A DNA stretch of 64,000 bases from Halomonas sp. LBP4 (GCF_003202205.1 NZ_PDOG01000002.1:5147-69146), one strand, 5' to 3'. Positions 8,866 to 17,868 are shown, counted from the stretch's first letter. Program-made: numbers and translations. The notes: a model not told the origin generated them from the sequence alone.

Positions 8866-8952
8866 GGGGAGTTCCTTGTCTGGGGATCGTCGTCGGATCC
8901 GGTTGGACAGCTTTATCCCTAGCAAGCGCTTGGTCAAGTGCCGGCGGCCCGC

Positions 8953-9399
8953 TCAGACCAGGCGCAGGCCCTGCCGGTCGGTCCATGCCGCCTTGAGGGC
9001 GGCGGCCAGGGGCTTGCGCAGGTGGTCCGGCAGGGCGCACTCGGCGGCCTCGAAGCTATCGAAGTCGCGGTTGCGCAGCCAGCAGTAGGCCCAGGCGCAG
9101 GCCTCGTCGTCGCTCGCCGGCAGCGGGCGGGCGGGCATCTGCACCAGTAGGAAGGTGGCGGTGCGTGCCGCCCAGAGCGGAATGGCGTCGCCGGCATCGG
9201 GGGCGCTCCACTCGAGCAGGGTGGCGCCGCTCGGAGTGGCCTCGGGTTCGCCGAGCTTTGCCACCCGGGCGGTCTCGGCGAGGATCAGCGCCAGACGGTC
9301 CGCATCGCCCTGGCCCAGGCGTTGCCATTGGCCGATCAACGCCGGCAGCCCGCGGCGTACCTTGGCATAGAAGCCGCTTTGCGGCATGGTCTCGTTCAT
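8953..9399 (-). CDS. conserved hypothetical protein, 148 residues
   Basis: Begins MNETMPQSGFYAKVRRGLPALIGQ. No signal peptide, membrane helix or familiar motif. The second half holds the compact region ACAWAYCWLRNRDFDSFEAAECALP with three Cys and several aromatics, followed by a basic C-terminal helix. It is divergent from patB, with starts about 45 bases apart. Codon use looks like its neighbours, so it is probably a real lineage gene. I do not recognise it. Confidence 0.65.
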   Translation of the reverse strand: MNETMPQSGFYAKVRRGLPALIGQWQRLGQGDADRLALILAETARVAKLGEPEATPSGATLLEWSAPDAGDAIPLWAARTATFLLVQMPARPLPASDDEACAWAYCWLRNRDFDSFEAAECALPDHLRKPLAAALKAAWTDRQGLRLV

Positions 9400-9444
9400 C
9401 TGATGGTTGTCCTGGCCTGGATGTCGTGACTGGGGAGAGTACGC

Positions 9445-10623
9445 ATGAATCATGATTTTGCCACGCCGGTGGAGCGTCGCCACCCGAAGGGGGGCGACTG
9501 GCCATCGCAGAAGTGGCATCACTACGGCGATGGGGTGCTGCCGTTGTGGGTCGCCGACATGGATTTCACCTCGCCCCCGGAGGTGGTCGAGGCGCTGCGT
9601 GCCCGGGTCGACCATGGCGTCTTCGGTTACGGCCTGGTGCCCGACTCGCTGCGCCACACCCTGTGTGCCTGGAGCGCCGCGCACTACGGTTGGACGATCG
9701 AGCCGGAGTGGCAGCTGTGGCTGCCCGGCGTGGTACCTGCCCTGCACCTGGCGAGCCTGGCGCTGACCGAGCCGGGCGATGGCGTGCTGACGGTGACGCC
9801 CATCTATCCGCCCTTTCTCAAGGTGGCCGAGCGCACCGGCCGGCTGCCCCAGCAGGCGGCGCTGTGTGAGCCGGCCTCGCCGGGTGAGCCCTGGCGCCTC
9901 GACCTCGAGGCGCTGGAAGCCGCCATCACTCCCGAGACGCGACTGCTGCTCTGGTGCCAGCCCCACAACCCCACCGGGCGGGTCTGGACGCAGGAGGAGC
10001 TGGCCGGGCTCGCCGAGCTGGTCGAACGCCACGGCCTGCTGGTGGTCTCCGACGAACTGCACTGCGACCTGCTGCTCGATGAGGGGGCGCAGCATCGTCC
10101 GCTGGCGGCGGCCTTCCCGGAACTCGCCTCGCGCATCCTGACGTTGTGGGCGCCGTCGAAGACCTTCAACCTGGCGGGGCTCACCACCGCCTGCGCGGTG
10201 ATTCCCGATGCCGGGCTGCGGCGGCGCTTCGCCGCCATGGTGCGCGGCCTGCAGCCTGACGGCAATGTCCTGGGGCTGGTGGCTGCCGAGGCCGCCTACG
10301 CCCACGGTGATCCCTGGCGGCGGGCGCTGCTCGGGGTGCTGCGCGGCCACCGCCGGACCCTGGTGGAGCGGGTGGCTCGGTGGCCCGGCGTGGCCATGAG
10401 CCCGCCGGAGTCCACCTACCTGGCCTGGCTCGACCTGCGCCAGGCACACGGCCTGGCAGGGCATGACGGTTCGCCCAAGCAGGTGCTGCTGGAGCGGGCC
10501 GGGGTGGCGCTCTCGGAGGGGGCCGGCTTCGGCTGGCCGGGCTTCGTGCGGCTCAACTTCGGCACCACCGCCTCCCAGCTGGGCGCGGCACTGGACCGTC
10601 TCGACCGGGTGCTGAGGGGCTGA
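9445..10623 (+). CDS. patB: PatB/MalY-type cystathionine beta-lyase (PLP aminotransferase fold)
   Basis: A 392-residue fold-type I PLP enzyme. The start (VERRHPKGGDWPSQKWHHYG, LPLWVADMDFTSPPEVVEALRARVDHGVFGYG) is typical of the MalY/PatB group. The PLP Lys lies in LWAPSKTFNLAGL; WCQPHNPTGRVW and VSDELHCDLLL bind the cofactor ring and Asp. The C-terminal VRLNFGT Arg binds the substrate carboxylate. PatB enzymes cleave C-S bonds of cystathionine or related thioethers; MalY also acts on maltose regulation in E. coli. The start follows the GGGGAGAGT region. It converges on the thioredoxin gene. Confidence 0.9.
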   Translation: MNHDFATPVERRHPKGGDWPSQKWHHYGDGVLPLWVADMDFTSPPEVVEALRARVDHGVFGYGLVPDSLRHTLCAWSAAHYGWTIEPEWQLWLPGVVPALHLASLALTEPGDGVLTVTPIYPPFLKVAERTGRLPQQAALCEPASPGEPWRLDLEALEAAITPETRLLLWCQPHNPTGRVWTQEELAGLAELVERHGLLVVSDELHCDLLLDEGAQHRPLAAAFPELASRILTLWAPSKTFNLAGLTTACAVIPDAGLRRRFAAMVRGLQPDGNVLGLVAAEAAYAHGDPWRRALLGVLRGHRRTLVERVARWPGVAMSPPESTYLAWLDLRQAHGLAGHDGSPKQVLLERAGVALSEGAGFGWPGFVRLNFGTTASQLGAALDRLDRVLRG

Positions 10624-10657
10624 CCCCCCCCAGGGCGCGACCTCGCCCCGGAGACGC

Positions 10658-11593
10658 TCAGTAGAGCTGCGCGAAGAGCTTGCGACGATAGGTGACCGTC
10701 AGCGGGTGATCGGCGCCCAGGGCGTCGAAGACTCGCAGCAGGGTCTTGCGCGCGGCATCGTCGCCGTAGGCACGGTCGGCCTTCATCAGCGCCAGTAGCG
10801 ACTCCAGGCCGGCCTCGTAGTCGCCATCGGCGACCTGGCGCAGGGCGCGCTTGAAACGCGCCTCGCTGTCGTCACGGCCCGCGAGGGCCGCCAGCTCCGC
10901 CGCCGAGGGCGCCTCCTCGCCGAACTCGATGCTGGCGCGCACGCCCCGGGCCGGGGCGGCGTCTCGCTCCTCCGGCGGCAGGTTGTCGAGCAGCGACTTG
11001 GCATCCTCGACCTTGCCCTCGGCCACCAGGGCGCGGGCCAGCTCCACCTGATAGGGGGAGTGCTGGGGATTCTGCTGCACCAGTTGTTCGTAAAGTGCCC
11101 GGGCGGTGGCGGCGTCACCGGTGGCGAGTGCCTCGGCGGCCTCTTCCTCGGGGCTCGGCGGGACATCCTCCGGGGACGGGATGTAGCGGCCGAGCCATTC
11201 GCGGATCTGCTTCTCGGGCAGGGCGCCCTGGAAGTGGTCGACCAGGCCACCCTGGCTGATCAGCTTGACGTCCGGCACCGAGCGCACGCCGAGTTGGGCG
11301 GCGATCTCCTGGTTCTCGTCGATGTTCAGCTTGGCGAGGATGAAGGTGCCCTGGTATTCGCGGGCCAGCTTCTCGAGTACCGGCATCAGGTTCTTGCAGG
11401 GCTCGCACCAGGGTGCCCAGCAGTCGAGCAGCACCGGCACCTGCATGGAGAGCTCGAGCAGCTGCTGGATGTTGTCGCGGTCTACGTCGATGATCACCTC
11501 GGCATCAGGACGGCTCGGCGTCGGGTCGGGGCTGTCGCCGGAGGCGGTGTCGACGGCGAGCGGCTCGCCGGTGCGGGGGTCGACGATGGACAT
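10658..11593 (-). CDS. ybbN: YbbN/CnoX-like thioredoxin co-chaperone
   Basis: A 311-residue protein with a thioredoxin domain (about residues 35-140: VLLDCWAPWCEPCKNLMPVLEKLA, SVPDVKLISQGGLVDHFQGALPEKQI) and a C-terminal TPR-like region (about 150-311: ATARALYEQLVQQNPQHSPYQVELARALVAEGKVEDAKSLL). This is the CnoX/YbbN layout, a holdase that passes clients to GroEL. Unlike E. coli YbbN, which lacks one of the active-site cysteines, this copy keeps a full CEPC, so it may also work as an oxidoreductase. Confidence 0.9.
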   Translation of the reverse strand: MSIVDPRTGEPLAVDTASGDSPDPTPSRPDAEVIIDVDRDNIQQLLELSMQVPVLLDCWAPWCEPCKNLMPVLEKLAREYQGTFILAKLNIDENQEIAAQLGVRSVPDVKLISQGGLVDHFQGALPEKQIREWLGRYIPSPEDVPPSPEEEAAEALATGDAATARALYEQLVQQNPQHSPYQVELARALVAEGKVEDAKSLLDNLPPEERDAAPARGVRASIEFGEEAPSAAELAALAGRDDSEARFKRALRQVADGDYEAGLESLLALMKADRAYGDDAARKTLLRVFDALGADHPLTVTYRRKLFAQLY

Positions 11594-11673
11594 GGTCAGT
11601 GGCCTTGGGTCAGTGTGAATTTACTCCGGAGATGCGGGTAGCGGGCCGGGACTTCAAGGGGAGCATACCATCG

Positions 11674-11938
11674 ATGCGACGAATCCTGCGCCTGGCGGCC
11701 GGCCTGGGGCTGGCGGTGGCACTGCTGCTGGCGGGTCCCCTGTGGATGCTGGCCACCGAGCGGGCGTGGCGCGACGGCCTCGCTGGGTGGCGTGCTGGGG
11801 GTGACCCTGGGGCGTGACGAGGGGCTCGAGCTCAACCTGCTGGGGCTCGCGCTGGGAGTGGACGTGCGGCGCCCGGCGCTCAAGCTGCCGGGCGTCGGCC
11901 GGCTGGGCATGGCGGCCGTCATCAAGGGGGAAGGGTAG
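11674..11938 (+). pseudogene. decayed DUF3750-family gene (internal deletion)
   Basis: The first part reads MRRILRLAAGLGLAVALLLA followed by GPLWMLATERAWRDG, a signal or anchor segment typical of the start of DUF3750 proteins. It runs to a stop at 11815-11817 in that frame. In another frame the same stretch continues as LGVTLGRDEGLELNLLGLAL and then VDVRRPALKLPGVGRLG, which resembles the C-terminal end of DUF3750 proteins. The roughly 200 residues between are missing. The final in-frame TAG at 11936 lies within a tRNA-like sequence. The DUF3750 assignment is from memory of the family and needs a search; the loss of the middle is inferred. Confidence 0.6.
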
Positions 11939-11987
11939 CGGGGACCGCTGAAGTTGATTAGAAAGCGAACCGATGACCGAGGGTTAT
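11934..11987 (-). pseudogene. degenerate 3' part of a second tRNA-fMet gene
   Basis: Two blocks are identical to the intact tRNA-fMet gene 107 bases away: GGTAGCGGGGACCG (11934-11947 and 12041-12054) and GAACCGATGACC (11967-11978 and 12060-12071). They are followed by the related GGGTTAT of the anticodon stem. In the remnant they are separated by 19 unrelated bases and the 5' half is gone. It is either a decayed tandem tRNA copy or an old attachment scar. Confidence 0.7.
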
Positions 11988-11996
11988 ATCACATAC

Positions 11997-12030
11997 GAAA
12001 AAGCCGACTCCCGTGGGAATCGGCTTTCTC
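11997..12030 (-). terminator. intrinsic terminator of the tRNA-fMet gene
   Basis: On the minus strand, AAGCCGATTCCC and GGGAGTCGGCTT form a strong stem around a short loop, followed by TTTTTCG. It lies about ten bases after the CCA end of the tRNA gene, in the expected orientation. Confidence 0.8.
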
Positions 12031-12039
12031 GATGACATT

Positions 12040-12116
<77 letters not shown>

Positions 12117-12210
12117 TCAACGTGAGGCGTATTCTACAGGCTCCACGGCCTGGGTCAAGAGGCGATTTCAAACGCTCGTCCGTAGTGCTTGTCCTGGTCC
12201 ATACTGCTGG

Positions 12211-12234
12211 CGATTGTCATGAAGACGACAATCG
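12211..12234. promoter_or_regulatory. inverted repeat upstream of phaB
   Basis: CGATTGTC, eight bases, then GACAATCG: a perfect 8-bp dyad about 75 bases before the phaB start. It could be an operator or a leader hairpin. No regulator is evident nearby. Confidence 0.35.
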
Positions 12235-12308
12235 AGACAAGCATGCTGGCACTGGGCCATTCCCGGCCTGTGCCAGACAAGGCGCCACGCATATCAGGGA
12301 GGTAGTCA

Positions 12309-13055
12309 ATGACCAACCAAGCACCCGTCGCCTGGGTCACCGGTGGCACCGGTGGTATCGGGACAGCGATCTGTCGTTCGCTGGCCGCCGAGGGCTTCAC
12401 GGTGATCGCGGGATATCACAACCCGGAGAAGGCCAGAGCCTGGCTCGAGACCCAGAAGGCCGACGGCTACGAGAACATTGCGCTGTCCGGCATCGACCTC
12501 ACCGACTACGATTCCTGCATGGCAGGGATAAAGGAGATTCGCGAAACCCATGGTCCCGTCAGTGTGCTGGTCAATTGTGCCGGCATCACCCGTGACGGCA
12601 CCCTGAAGAAGATGACCGCCGAGCAGTGGCGCGAGGTCATCGACACCAACCTCAACAGTGTCTTCAACACCTGCCGTAGCGTGATCGAGGACATGCTGGA
12701 GGAGGGCTACGGCCGGATCATCAACATCTCCTCCATCAATGGCCGGAAAGGGCAGTTCGGCCAGGTCAACTACGCCGCCGCCAAGGCTGGCATGCACGGC
12801 CTGACCATGTCGCTGGCGCAGGAGACCGCCACCAAGGGGATCACCGTGAACACGGTGTCACCCGGCTATATCGCCACCGACATGATCATGAATATCCCCG
12901 AGAAGGTGCGTGAAGCGATCCGCGAGACCATCCCGGTCAAGCGTTACGGGACGCCCGAGGAGATCGGCCGCCTGGTCGCCTTCCTCGCCCACAAGGAATC
13001 CGGCTTCATCACCGGCGCCAACATCGATATCAACGGCGGCCAGTTCATGGGCTGA
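12309..13055 (+). CDS. phaB: acetoacetyl-CoA reductase
   Basis: A 248-residue short-chain dehydrogenase. The NADP(H) site GGTGGIG, the NCAG motif (LVNCAGITRDGTLKKM), the catalytic Ser (ISSINGRKGQFGQVNY) and the Tyr-x-x-x-Lys (NYAAAKAG) are all present, and the C-terminus INGGQFMG is typical of PhaB. It reduces acetoacetyl-CoA to (R)-3-hydroxybutyryl-CoA, the precursor of polyhydroxybutyrate. phaA and phaC are not in the window. A GGGAGG ribosome site precedes the ATG and a strong terminator follows. The gene converges on the DUF349 gene. Confidence 0.95.
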   Translation: MTNQAPVAWVTGGTGGIGTAICRSLAAEGFTVIAGYHNPEKARAWLETQKADGYENIALSGIDLTDYDSCMAGIKEIRETHGPVSVLVNCAGITRDGTLKKMTAEQWREVIDTNLNSVFNTCRSVIEDMLEEGYGRIINISSINGRKGQFGQVNYAAAKAGMHGLTMSLAQETATKGITVNTVSPGYIATDMIMNIPEKVREAIRETIPVKRYGTPEEIGRLVAFLAHKESGFITGANIDINGGQFMG

Positions 13056-13119
13056 CCGCCCGCCCGTCGTGACCGCCTCCGTCGCCGGCGATCCCGGTGG
13101 CGAGCTGGGGGACAAGCTG

Positions 13120-13148
13120 AAAGCGCGAGGCCGATGCCTCGCGCTTTC
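13120..13148. terminator. intrinsic terminator after phaB
   Basis: AAAGCGCGAGG and CCTCGCGCTTT form a perfect 11-bp stem around a six-base loop (CCGATG), with A and T runs at the ends. This lets it act on both phaB and the converging DUF349 gene. Confidence 0.85.
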
Positions 13149-13173
13149 GTGTTCATGGCCCCGGCCGGGAGGC

Positions 13174-15948
13174 TCAGGGCGGGGGTAAGTGGGTCAGGCT
13201 CTCCAGCATGCGGTCGAATTCGCCGACCTCCCGGGCCCAGAGGGCCGGGGGCACCGGCCCGGTGGCCAGCAGTTCGCGCAGCACGCCGTGGAGTTCCTCG
13301 GCCCGGGACGGCTCTCGCCCGAGGTTCTCGTTGAGCCGCTCGACCTGGATCGCCAGGCGCAACGGGTCGTCGCGGTGGCTGACCCGACCGACCGCAAGCA
13401 GCGAGAGATGCACCCGCAAGCGGGTGAGCCGCTCCTCGATCTCCGCCGGGTCGCCGGGCTGGCGGCGTGCCGCATTGCGCTGGGCGTGAGCCTGGCGCAT
13501 GTCCTCGGGCAGGGGCACTTCCGCCGGTGGCTCGACGTCATGGCACGCCTCCCCGGCCAGGCTGGCGGCATCGGCCTCCAGGTGGCGCGCCAGCAGCGGC
13601 TGGACGTCGCGCCACCGGTTCACCTCCTCGAGCACCGCCAGGCGAGCCAGGCGCTCGCGGCGTGCCCGGACGATGCCCGTCCAGCGCCGGCGCATGCCCT
13701 CGGTGCGGCGACCGGAGGGCAGTGGCTCCAGGGCGGCAGCCTCCTGGATGGCCCGCTCCAGTACCCGGGCGTCGCGGCTGTCGGTCGGGTGCCAGGCATC
13801 GAGGCGGTCGATCAGTGCCTGCATCGCTTCCAGGCGCTCCCGGGCCTGCTGGGCACGGTCGTCGCGCTCGGCCTCGCGGCTGGCGAAGATGCCGTCACAC
13901 AGGCTGCGGAACTCTCGCCACAGGGCCTGCTCCTCTCCCCGCGGGGCACGGCCCAGCATTCGCCATCGTCGCTGCAGCGCCTTGGCCTGCTCGGCACGGC
14001 GGGTGGCAGGCTGGTCGCCTTCGAGCAGGGCCCGGGCCTGCTCGATCAGTTGACGCTTGGCCCCGGCAACCTCTTCGGCCCGGCGATCGATCAGCGCCTG
14101 CAGCTCGTGACGGATGCGGCCGAAGCGGCGTCCGATGGCCTCGGCGCTGTCGCGCGGGACGGGGGAGCTGCGGCGCCACTGTTCCCGCGCCTTGTCGCGG
14201 ATCTGGCGCAGCGCGTCCGGGTCGGCCTCGCTGGCGGGCTGGGCGAGCAGCGTCTCGAGCTGCTCGCAGAGCGCCTCACGGGCCTCCAGATTGCGGGCCC
14301 GCTCGGCGTCCAGGCGCTTGCGCCAGGGCGCCAGGCGCTCATGGATACGGTCCGAGGCGGCCCGGAAGCTGGCGGCTTGCTGGCGGTTGGCGGCGGCGTC
14401 ACCCAGTGACTTCCACTCCTTGACCAGTTGACGGTGGCGGCGGTCGAGCTCGGCGTCGGCCAGCGAGGTGTCCTCGGCCAGGGCGTCGATGGCCTGGCAC
14501 AGCTGGTCGCGCTTGGGACCGGCGACGAAGCCCCGCCAGTCGCGAAGCTCGGCCAGCCGGGCCGCGAGGCGCTTGAGGGTTGCCAGCTGGGGCCGGATGC
14601 GTGCCTCGGGCAGGTGGTCGGCCTGCTGGCGCAGGCGCTGGTGAAGGCGGCTGGCGCCCTTGAAGGCGCCGCTCTCGAGCAGGCACTCGAGCTGGGCCAG
14701 GTCGTCGGTGAAGCGGGCCAGGCGGCTCTCCAGGTCGTCGTCGGCAGGCTTGGCGGCGAGTCGTCGGCGGGCCTGCTGCAGGAGCGGTGCGGGGGCCAGG
14801 TCGTCGGGCCAGCCGCTGGCTTCGACCAGGGCGGCCAGGCGATCCTCGTCGCCATCGGTCAGGGCCTGACCGATGGCCGCGGCCCGTTCCTCGAACCTGA
14901 CCCAGGCCTGGGCGATGCGTTCGTAGCTGGCCAGGGCCGCATCATAGCGGCGGCGCAGCGACTCGTCGGCCAGGTGATGGTCGGAGAGGGTCTGCCAGCG
15001 GTTGGCCAGCAACCGCTTCTGGGCGCGCAGGCTGGCGATGTCCTGTTCGGTGATCCGCTCGCTGCGGGTGAGGGCGTCGAGGCTCTCCTCCAGAGCTTCC
15101 ACCAGGGCCTCGCGGTTCTGGTCGGCATCCTCGCGACGCTGGTGGTCGGCTGCCCGGGAGAGCTGCTGGGCCTCGTGGTCGCCGATCACCTTGCGACAGC
15201 GCAGGCAGGCGTCCTGGTAGCGCTGCTCCTGGCTGGCATCGGGCAGGTCCCCCAGGGCGCTCCACTCGCGCACCAGGTGGCGGAAGCGGCCGGCATAGAG
15301 CGGTTCCCAGGCGGACTGGGCATGTCGCTCCAGCGTTTCGAGCAGTGCCTCGCGGCGTTCACGGACGGCGGCCAGCGAGGCGGCATCGGCTCGCAGCCGG
15401 TTGAGGCGCTCGCGGGCCTGGCGCATCACCTGGCGGTCGCGACGGGCCGACTGGACCAGCCTGGCCAGGCCGGCCTCGCTGGTGACCCGGGCCGCGGCGG
15501 CATGGCGCACGGCGGCGATGCCGTTGTCGCAGGCCTGGCGAATCAGGGCATCCTCGCCTTCGAGGCGGGCCAGGGCAGCCAGGCGCAGCTGCTGATTGTC
15601 GCCCTGCAGGGCGATCTCGCTTAGCAGGGTGTCGGCATCGAGGCGCTCGGTCAGGGCGATGCGGGTCGCCAGTTCGAGGTCGCCCTGGCGGCCCGTCAGC
15701 AGCGCGACGAGACGGGCATGCAGCTCGGGAGAGGAGCCCTCGTCGAGCAGGGCCAACAGGCGTTCGGGGTCATCGAGGCGCGCCAGGGCGGCCTGGCGGA
15801 CGCCCGGGTCGGCATCCCGGGCCAGCCGTTCGAGGGCCTGGCGCTGTTCGGGACGCGACGGGTCGAGGCGGTCGGCGGCCTGGCGGCGAACCCCGGGGTC
15901 GGGGTGTTGCCAGCGAGGAGAAAAGAGGCGACGAAGGAGTCCAGACAT
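13174..15948 (-). CDS. large DUF349-domain coiled-coil protein
   Basis: A 924-residue charged helical protein. The first ~130 residues resemble HEAT repeats (VRRQAADRLDP, VRQAALARLDDPERLLALL). The rest is Arg/Glu/Ala-rich helix with the recurring Trp-centred DUF349 unit (VREWSALGD, VKEWKSLGD, LQRRWRMLGRAP, MRRRWTGIV). No signal or membrane segment. DUF349 proteins are widespread in gammaproteobacteria and lack an agreed function. ATG at 15948 (MSGLLRRLFSPRWQHPDP) is chosen since AGGA lies just upstream; two earlier in-frame ATGs would add 5-13 residues. Divergent from minC. Confidence 0.85.
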   Translation of the reverse strand: MSGLLRRLFSPRWQHPDPGVRRQAADRLDPSRPEQRQALERLARDADPGVRQAALARLDDPERLLALLDEGSSPELHARLVALLTGRQGDLELATRIALTERLDADTLLSEIALQGDNQQLRLAALARLEGEDALIRQACDNGIAAVRHAAAARVTSEAGLARLVQSARRDRQVMRQARERLNRLRADAASLAAVRERREALLETLERHAQSAWEPLYAGRFRHLVREWSALGDLPDASQEQRYQDACLRCRKVIGDHEAQQLSRAADHQRREDADQNREALVEALEESLDALTRSERITEQDIASLRAQKRLLANRWQTLSDHHLADESLRRRYDAALASYERIAQAWVRFEERAAAIGQALTDGDEDRLAALVEASGWPDDLAPAPLLQQARRRLAAKPADDDLESRLARFTDDLAQLECLLESGAFKGASRLHQRLRQQADHLPEARIRPQLATLKRLAARLAELRDWRGFVAGPKRDQLCQAIDALAEDTSLADAELDRRHRQLVKEWKSLGDAAANRQQAASFRAASDRIHERLAPWRKRLDAERARNLEAREALCEQLETLLAQPASEADPDALRQIRDKAREQWRRSSPVPRDSAEAIGRRFGRIRHELQALIDRRAEEVAGAKRQLIEQARALLEGDQPATRRAEQAKALQRRWRMLGRAPRGEEQALWREFRSLCDGIFASREAERDDRAQQARERLEAMQALIDRLDAWHPTDSRDARVLERAIQEAAALEPLPSGRRTEGMRRRWTGIVRARRERLARLAVLEEVNRWRDVQPLLARHLEADAASLAGEACHDVEPPAEVPLPEDMRQAHAQRNAARRQPGDPAEIEERLTRLRVHLSLLAVGRVSHRDDPLRLAIQVERLNENLGREPSRAEELHGVLRELLATGPVPPALWAREVGEFDRMLESLTHLPPP

Positions 15949-16105
15949 TGACCATCCTGACATGGAAGCGCCGAGAGGCAGGCGCAAGCGATCTTGTTGT
16001 TGGCATCGGTGGCGACACGCGGCCGCAGGCCATGAATGTATCTAACCATGCGTCGCGCCTGCGGAAAAGCCCGCGGCAGATGTGGGGTGTGGCCGACTGG
16101 AGACA

Positions 16106-16135
16106 CTGACAACCGGAGGTCGCTGAGCTTATGAT
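16106..16135 (+). promoter_or_regulatory. probable sigma-70 promoter of minCDE
   Basis: CTGACA (16106-16111), an 18-base spacer and TATGAT (16130-16135), about 75 bases before minC. A second, weaker pair TTGCAG (16139-16144) and TAGCTT (16162-16167) with a 17-base spacer lies just downstream. Confidence 0.55.
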
Positions 16136-16208
16136 CAGTTGCAGGGGACGAGTCACTCGCTTAGCTTTGACCAGGTACCCCGACCATCACCCGACGTGGA
16201 GTTCGGCA

Positions 16209-16967
16209 ATGAGTCTCAAAGTGGACAGGGACAGCATGGCGTTCACCTTCAAGGGAGGCATGCTGCCGATGACGGTCATGGAGCTGGCCAGCGCCGACCC
16301 CGAGCGCATCCGTGAGCAGCTCGCCGGCAAGCTCAGTCAGTCTCCGGCCTTCTTCCAGCATACTCCGGTGGTGCTCAACGTCGAGAAGCTCGACGAGCCG
16401 CACCTGGCCCTGGAGCGCATCTGTGCGGTCTGCCGGGCCCACAAGCTGCTGCCCGTGGCGGTGCGCGGCGGCCCCGATCCGGTCAAGCAGTCGGCCTGGG
16501 CGCTTGGGCTGGGCTGGTTCCCGCCCCAGGAGGCGAGTCGGCCCCGGTCGCTGGAGAGCGTGCCACCCGACGAGCCGACGCCTGCCGAGCCGGTGGCGGG
16601 CGAGGGGGCGGAGCAGGAGGCGCCCCCAGTGAAGGGCAGCAGCGGCCGCATCTACCGTGGCACGGTACGCTCCGGCCAGCAGGTGACGGCCCCGGAGGGC
16701 GACCTGGTGGTGATCGGGGCCGTCAATGCCGGTGCCGAGGTGCTCGCCGCCGGTAGCGTGCATGTCTACGGCGCCCTGCGTGGCCGGGCCCTGGCGGGAA
16801 TCCACGGCGACCTCCAGGCCGGCATCTTCTGTCGCGAACTGCACGCCGAGCTGCTCTCGGTGGCCGGCAACTACAAGCGACTCGAGGACATCGACCCCCG
16901 CCTGCTGGGCACGGCCGTTCAGGTGCGCCTGACTGACAATCAGCTGGGCATCACAACGCTGACCTGA
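16209..16967 (+). CDS. minC: septum site-determining protein MinC
   Basis: A 252-residue FtsZ inhibitor. The N-terminal domain (about 1-105: MAFTFKGGMLPMTVMELA, PAFFQHTPVVLNVEKLDE) is followed by a Pro/Glu-rich linker and the C-terminal beta-helix domain (about 145-252) with RSGQQVTAPEGDLVVIGAVN, GAEVLAAGSVHVYGALRGRALAG and the MinD-binding end. It blocks Z-ring assembly at the poles when recruited to the membrane by MinD. First gene of minCDE; 82 bases separate it from minD. Confidence 0.97.
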   Translation: MSLKVDRDSMAFTFKGGMLPMTVMELASADPERIREQLAGKLSQSPAFFQHTPVVLNVEKLDEPHLALERICAVCRAHKLLPVAVRGGPDPVKQSAWALGLGWFPPQEASRPRSLESVPPDEPTPAEPVAGEGAEQEAPPVKGSSGRIYRGTVRSGQQVTAPEGDLVVIGAVNAGAEVLAAGSVHVYGALRGRALAGIHGDLQAGIFCRELHAELLSVAGNYKRLEDIDPRLLGTAVQVRLTDNQLGITTLT

Positions 16968-17049
16968 GCCTGTTCCGCCGTGTCCGGCCGGTGGCGTATC
17001 GACGTCTCTTTTTTTCCTTATTTCCACCATGACTGACAGGAAGTGTAAC

Positions 17050-17868
17050 TTGGCCAAGATCATCGTTGTGACCTCCGGCAAGGGGGGGGTCGGCAAGACA
17101 ACAAGTGCGGCAGCCATTGCCACTGGCCTGGCACTGCGAGGCAACAAGACCGTGGTCATCGACTTCGACGTGGGGCTGCGCAACCTCGACCTGATCATGG
17201 GGTGCGAGCGGCGCGTGGTCTATGACCTGGTCAACGTCATCCAGGGTGAGGCGGGGCTCAACCAGGCGTTGATCCGCGACAAGCGGGTCGACAACCTGCA
17301 TATCCTGCCGGCCTCCCAGACCCGCGACAAGGATGCCCTGACCCTGGAGGGGGTCGAGACCGTCCTCAACACTCTCAACAAGGACTTCGACTACATCCTC
17401 TGCGACTCCCCGGCGGGCATCGAGCGCGGCGCCCAGCTGGCGATGTACTTCGCCGACGAGGCGGTCGTGGTGACCAACCCGGAGGTCTCCTCGGTGCGCG
17501 ATTCCGACCGCATCCTGGGGCTGCTGTCGTCCAAGACGCGACGGGCCGAGCGCGGCGAGGACCCGATCCGCGAGCACCTGCTGATCACCCGCTACAACCC
17601 GACGCGGGTCGACCTGGGGGACATGCTCAACCTCGAGGACATCCGCGAGATCCTGGCCATCGACCTGCTCGGGCTGATTCCCGAGTCCGAGGCGGTGCTG
17701 CGGGCCTCGAACCAGGGGGTGCCGGTCACCCACGATGCCGACAGCGACGCCGGCCAGGCCTATACCGATACCGTGGCCCGCCTGCTCGGTGAGGAGGTCC
17801 CGCTGCGCTTCCACGAGTACCAGAAGAAGAGCCTGTTGAGCCGAATGTTCGGAGGAGGTCGCCGGTGA
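17050..17868 (+). CDS. minD: septum site-determining ATPase MinD
   Basis: A 272-residue ParA/MinD ATPase. The deviant Walker A KGGVGKTT is at about residues 11-18, with the switch regions [18 protein letters not shown] and [12 protein letters not shown]. The C-terminal amphipathic membrane-targeting helix is [16 protein letters not shown] start at 17050 is proposed: it gives the classic (M)[16 protein letters not shown] start and is preceded by AGGAAG at proper distance, whereas the ATG at 17029 would contain that ribosome site. The gene overlaps minE by four bases. Confidence 0.97.
   Translation: MAKIIVVTSGKGGVGKTTSAAAIATGLALRGNKTVVIDFDVGLRNLDLIMGCERRVVYDLVNVIQGEAGLNQALIRDKRVDNLHILPASQTRDKDALTLEGVETVLNTLNKDFDYILCDSPAGIERGAQLAMYFADEAVVVTNPEVSSVRDSDRILGLLSSKTRRAERGEDPIREHLLITRYNPTRVDLGDMLNLEDIREILAIDLLGLIPESEAVLRASNQGVPVTHDADSDAGQAYTDTVARLLGEEVPLRFHEYQKKSLLSRMFGGGRR

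Noticed and set aside
8953..10464. 503-codon minus-strand protein covering the patB region
   Set aside because: Only the last 148 codons look like a gene; the rest is antisense to patB.
12155..12400. Small minus-strand protein upstream of phaB
   Set aside because: Overlaps the phaB start, has no ribosome site and no family resemblance.
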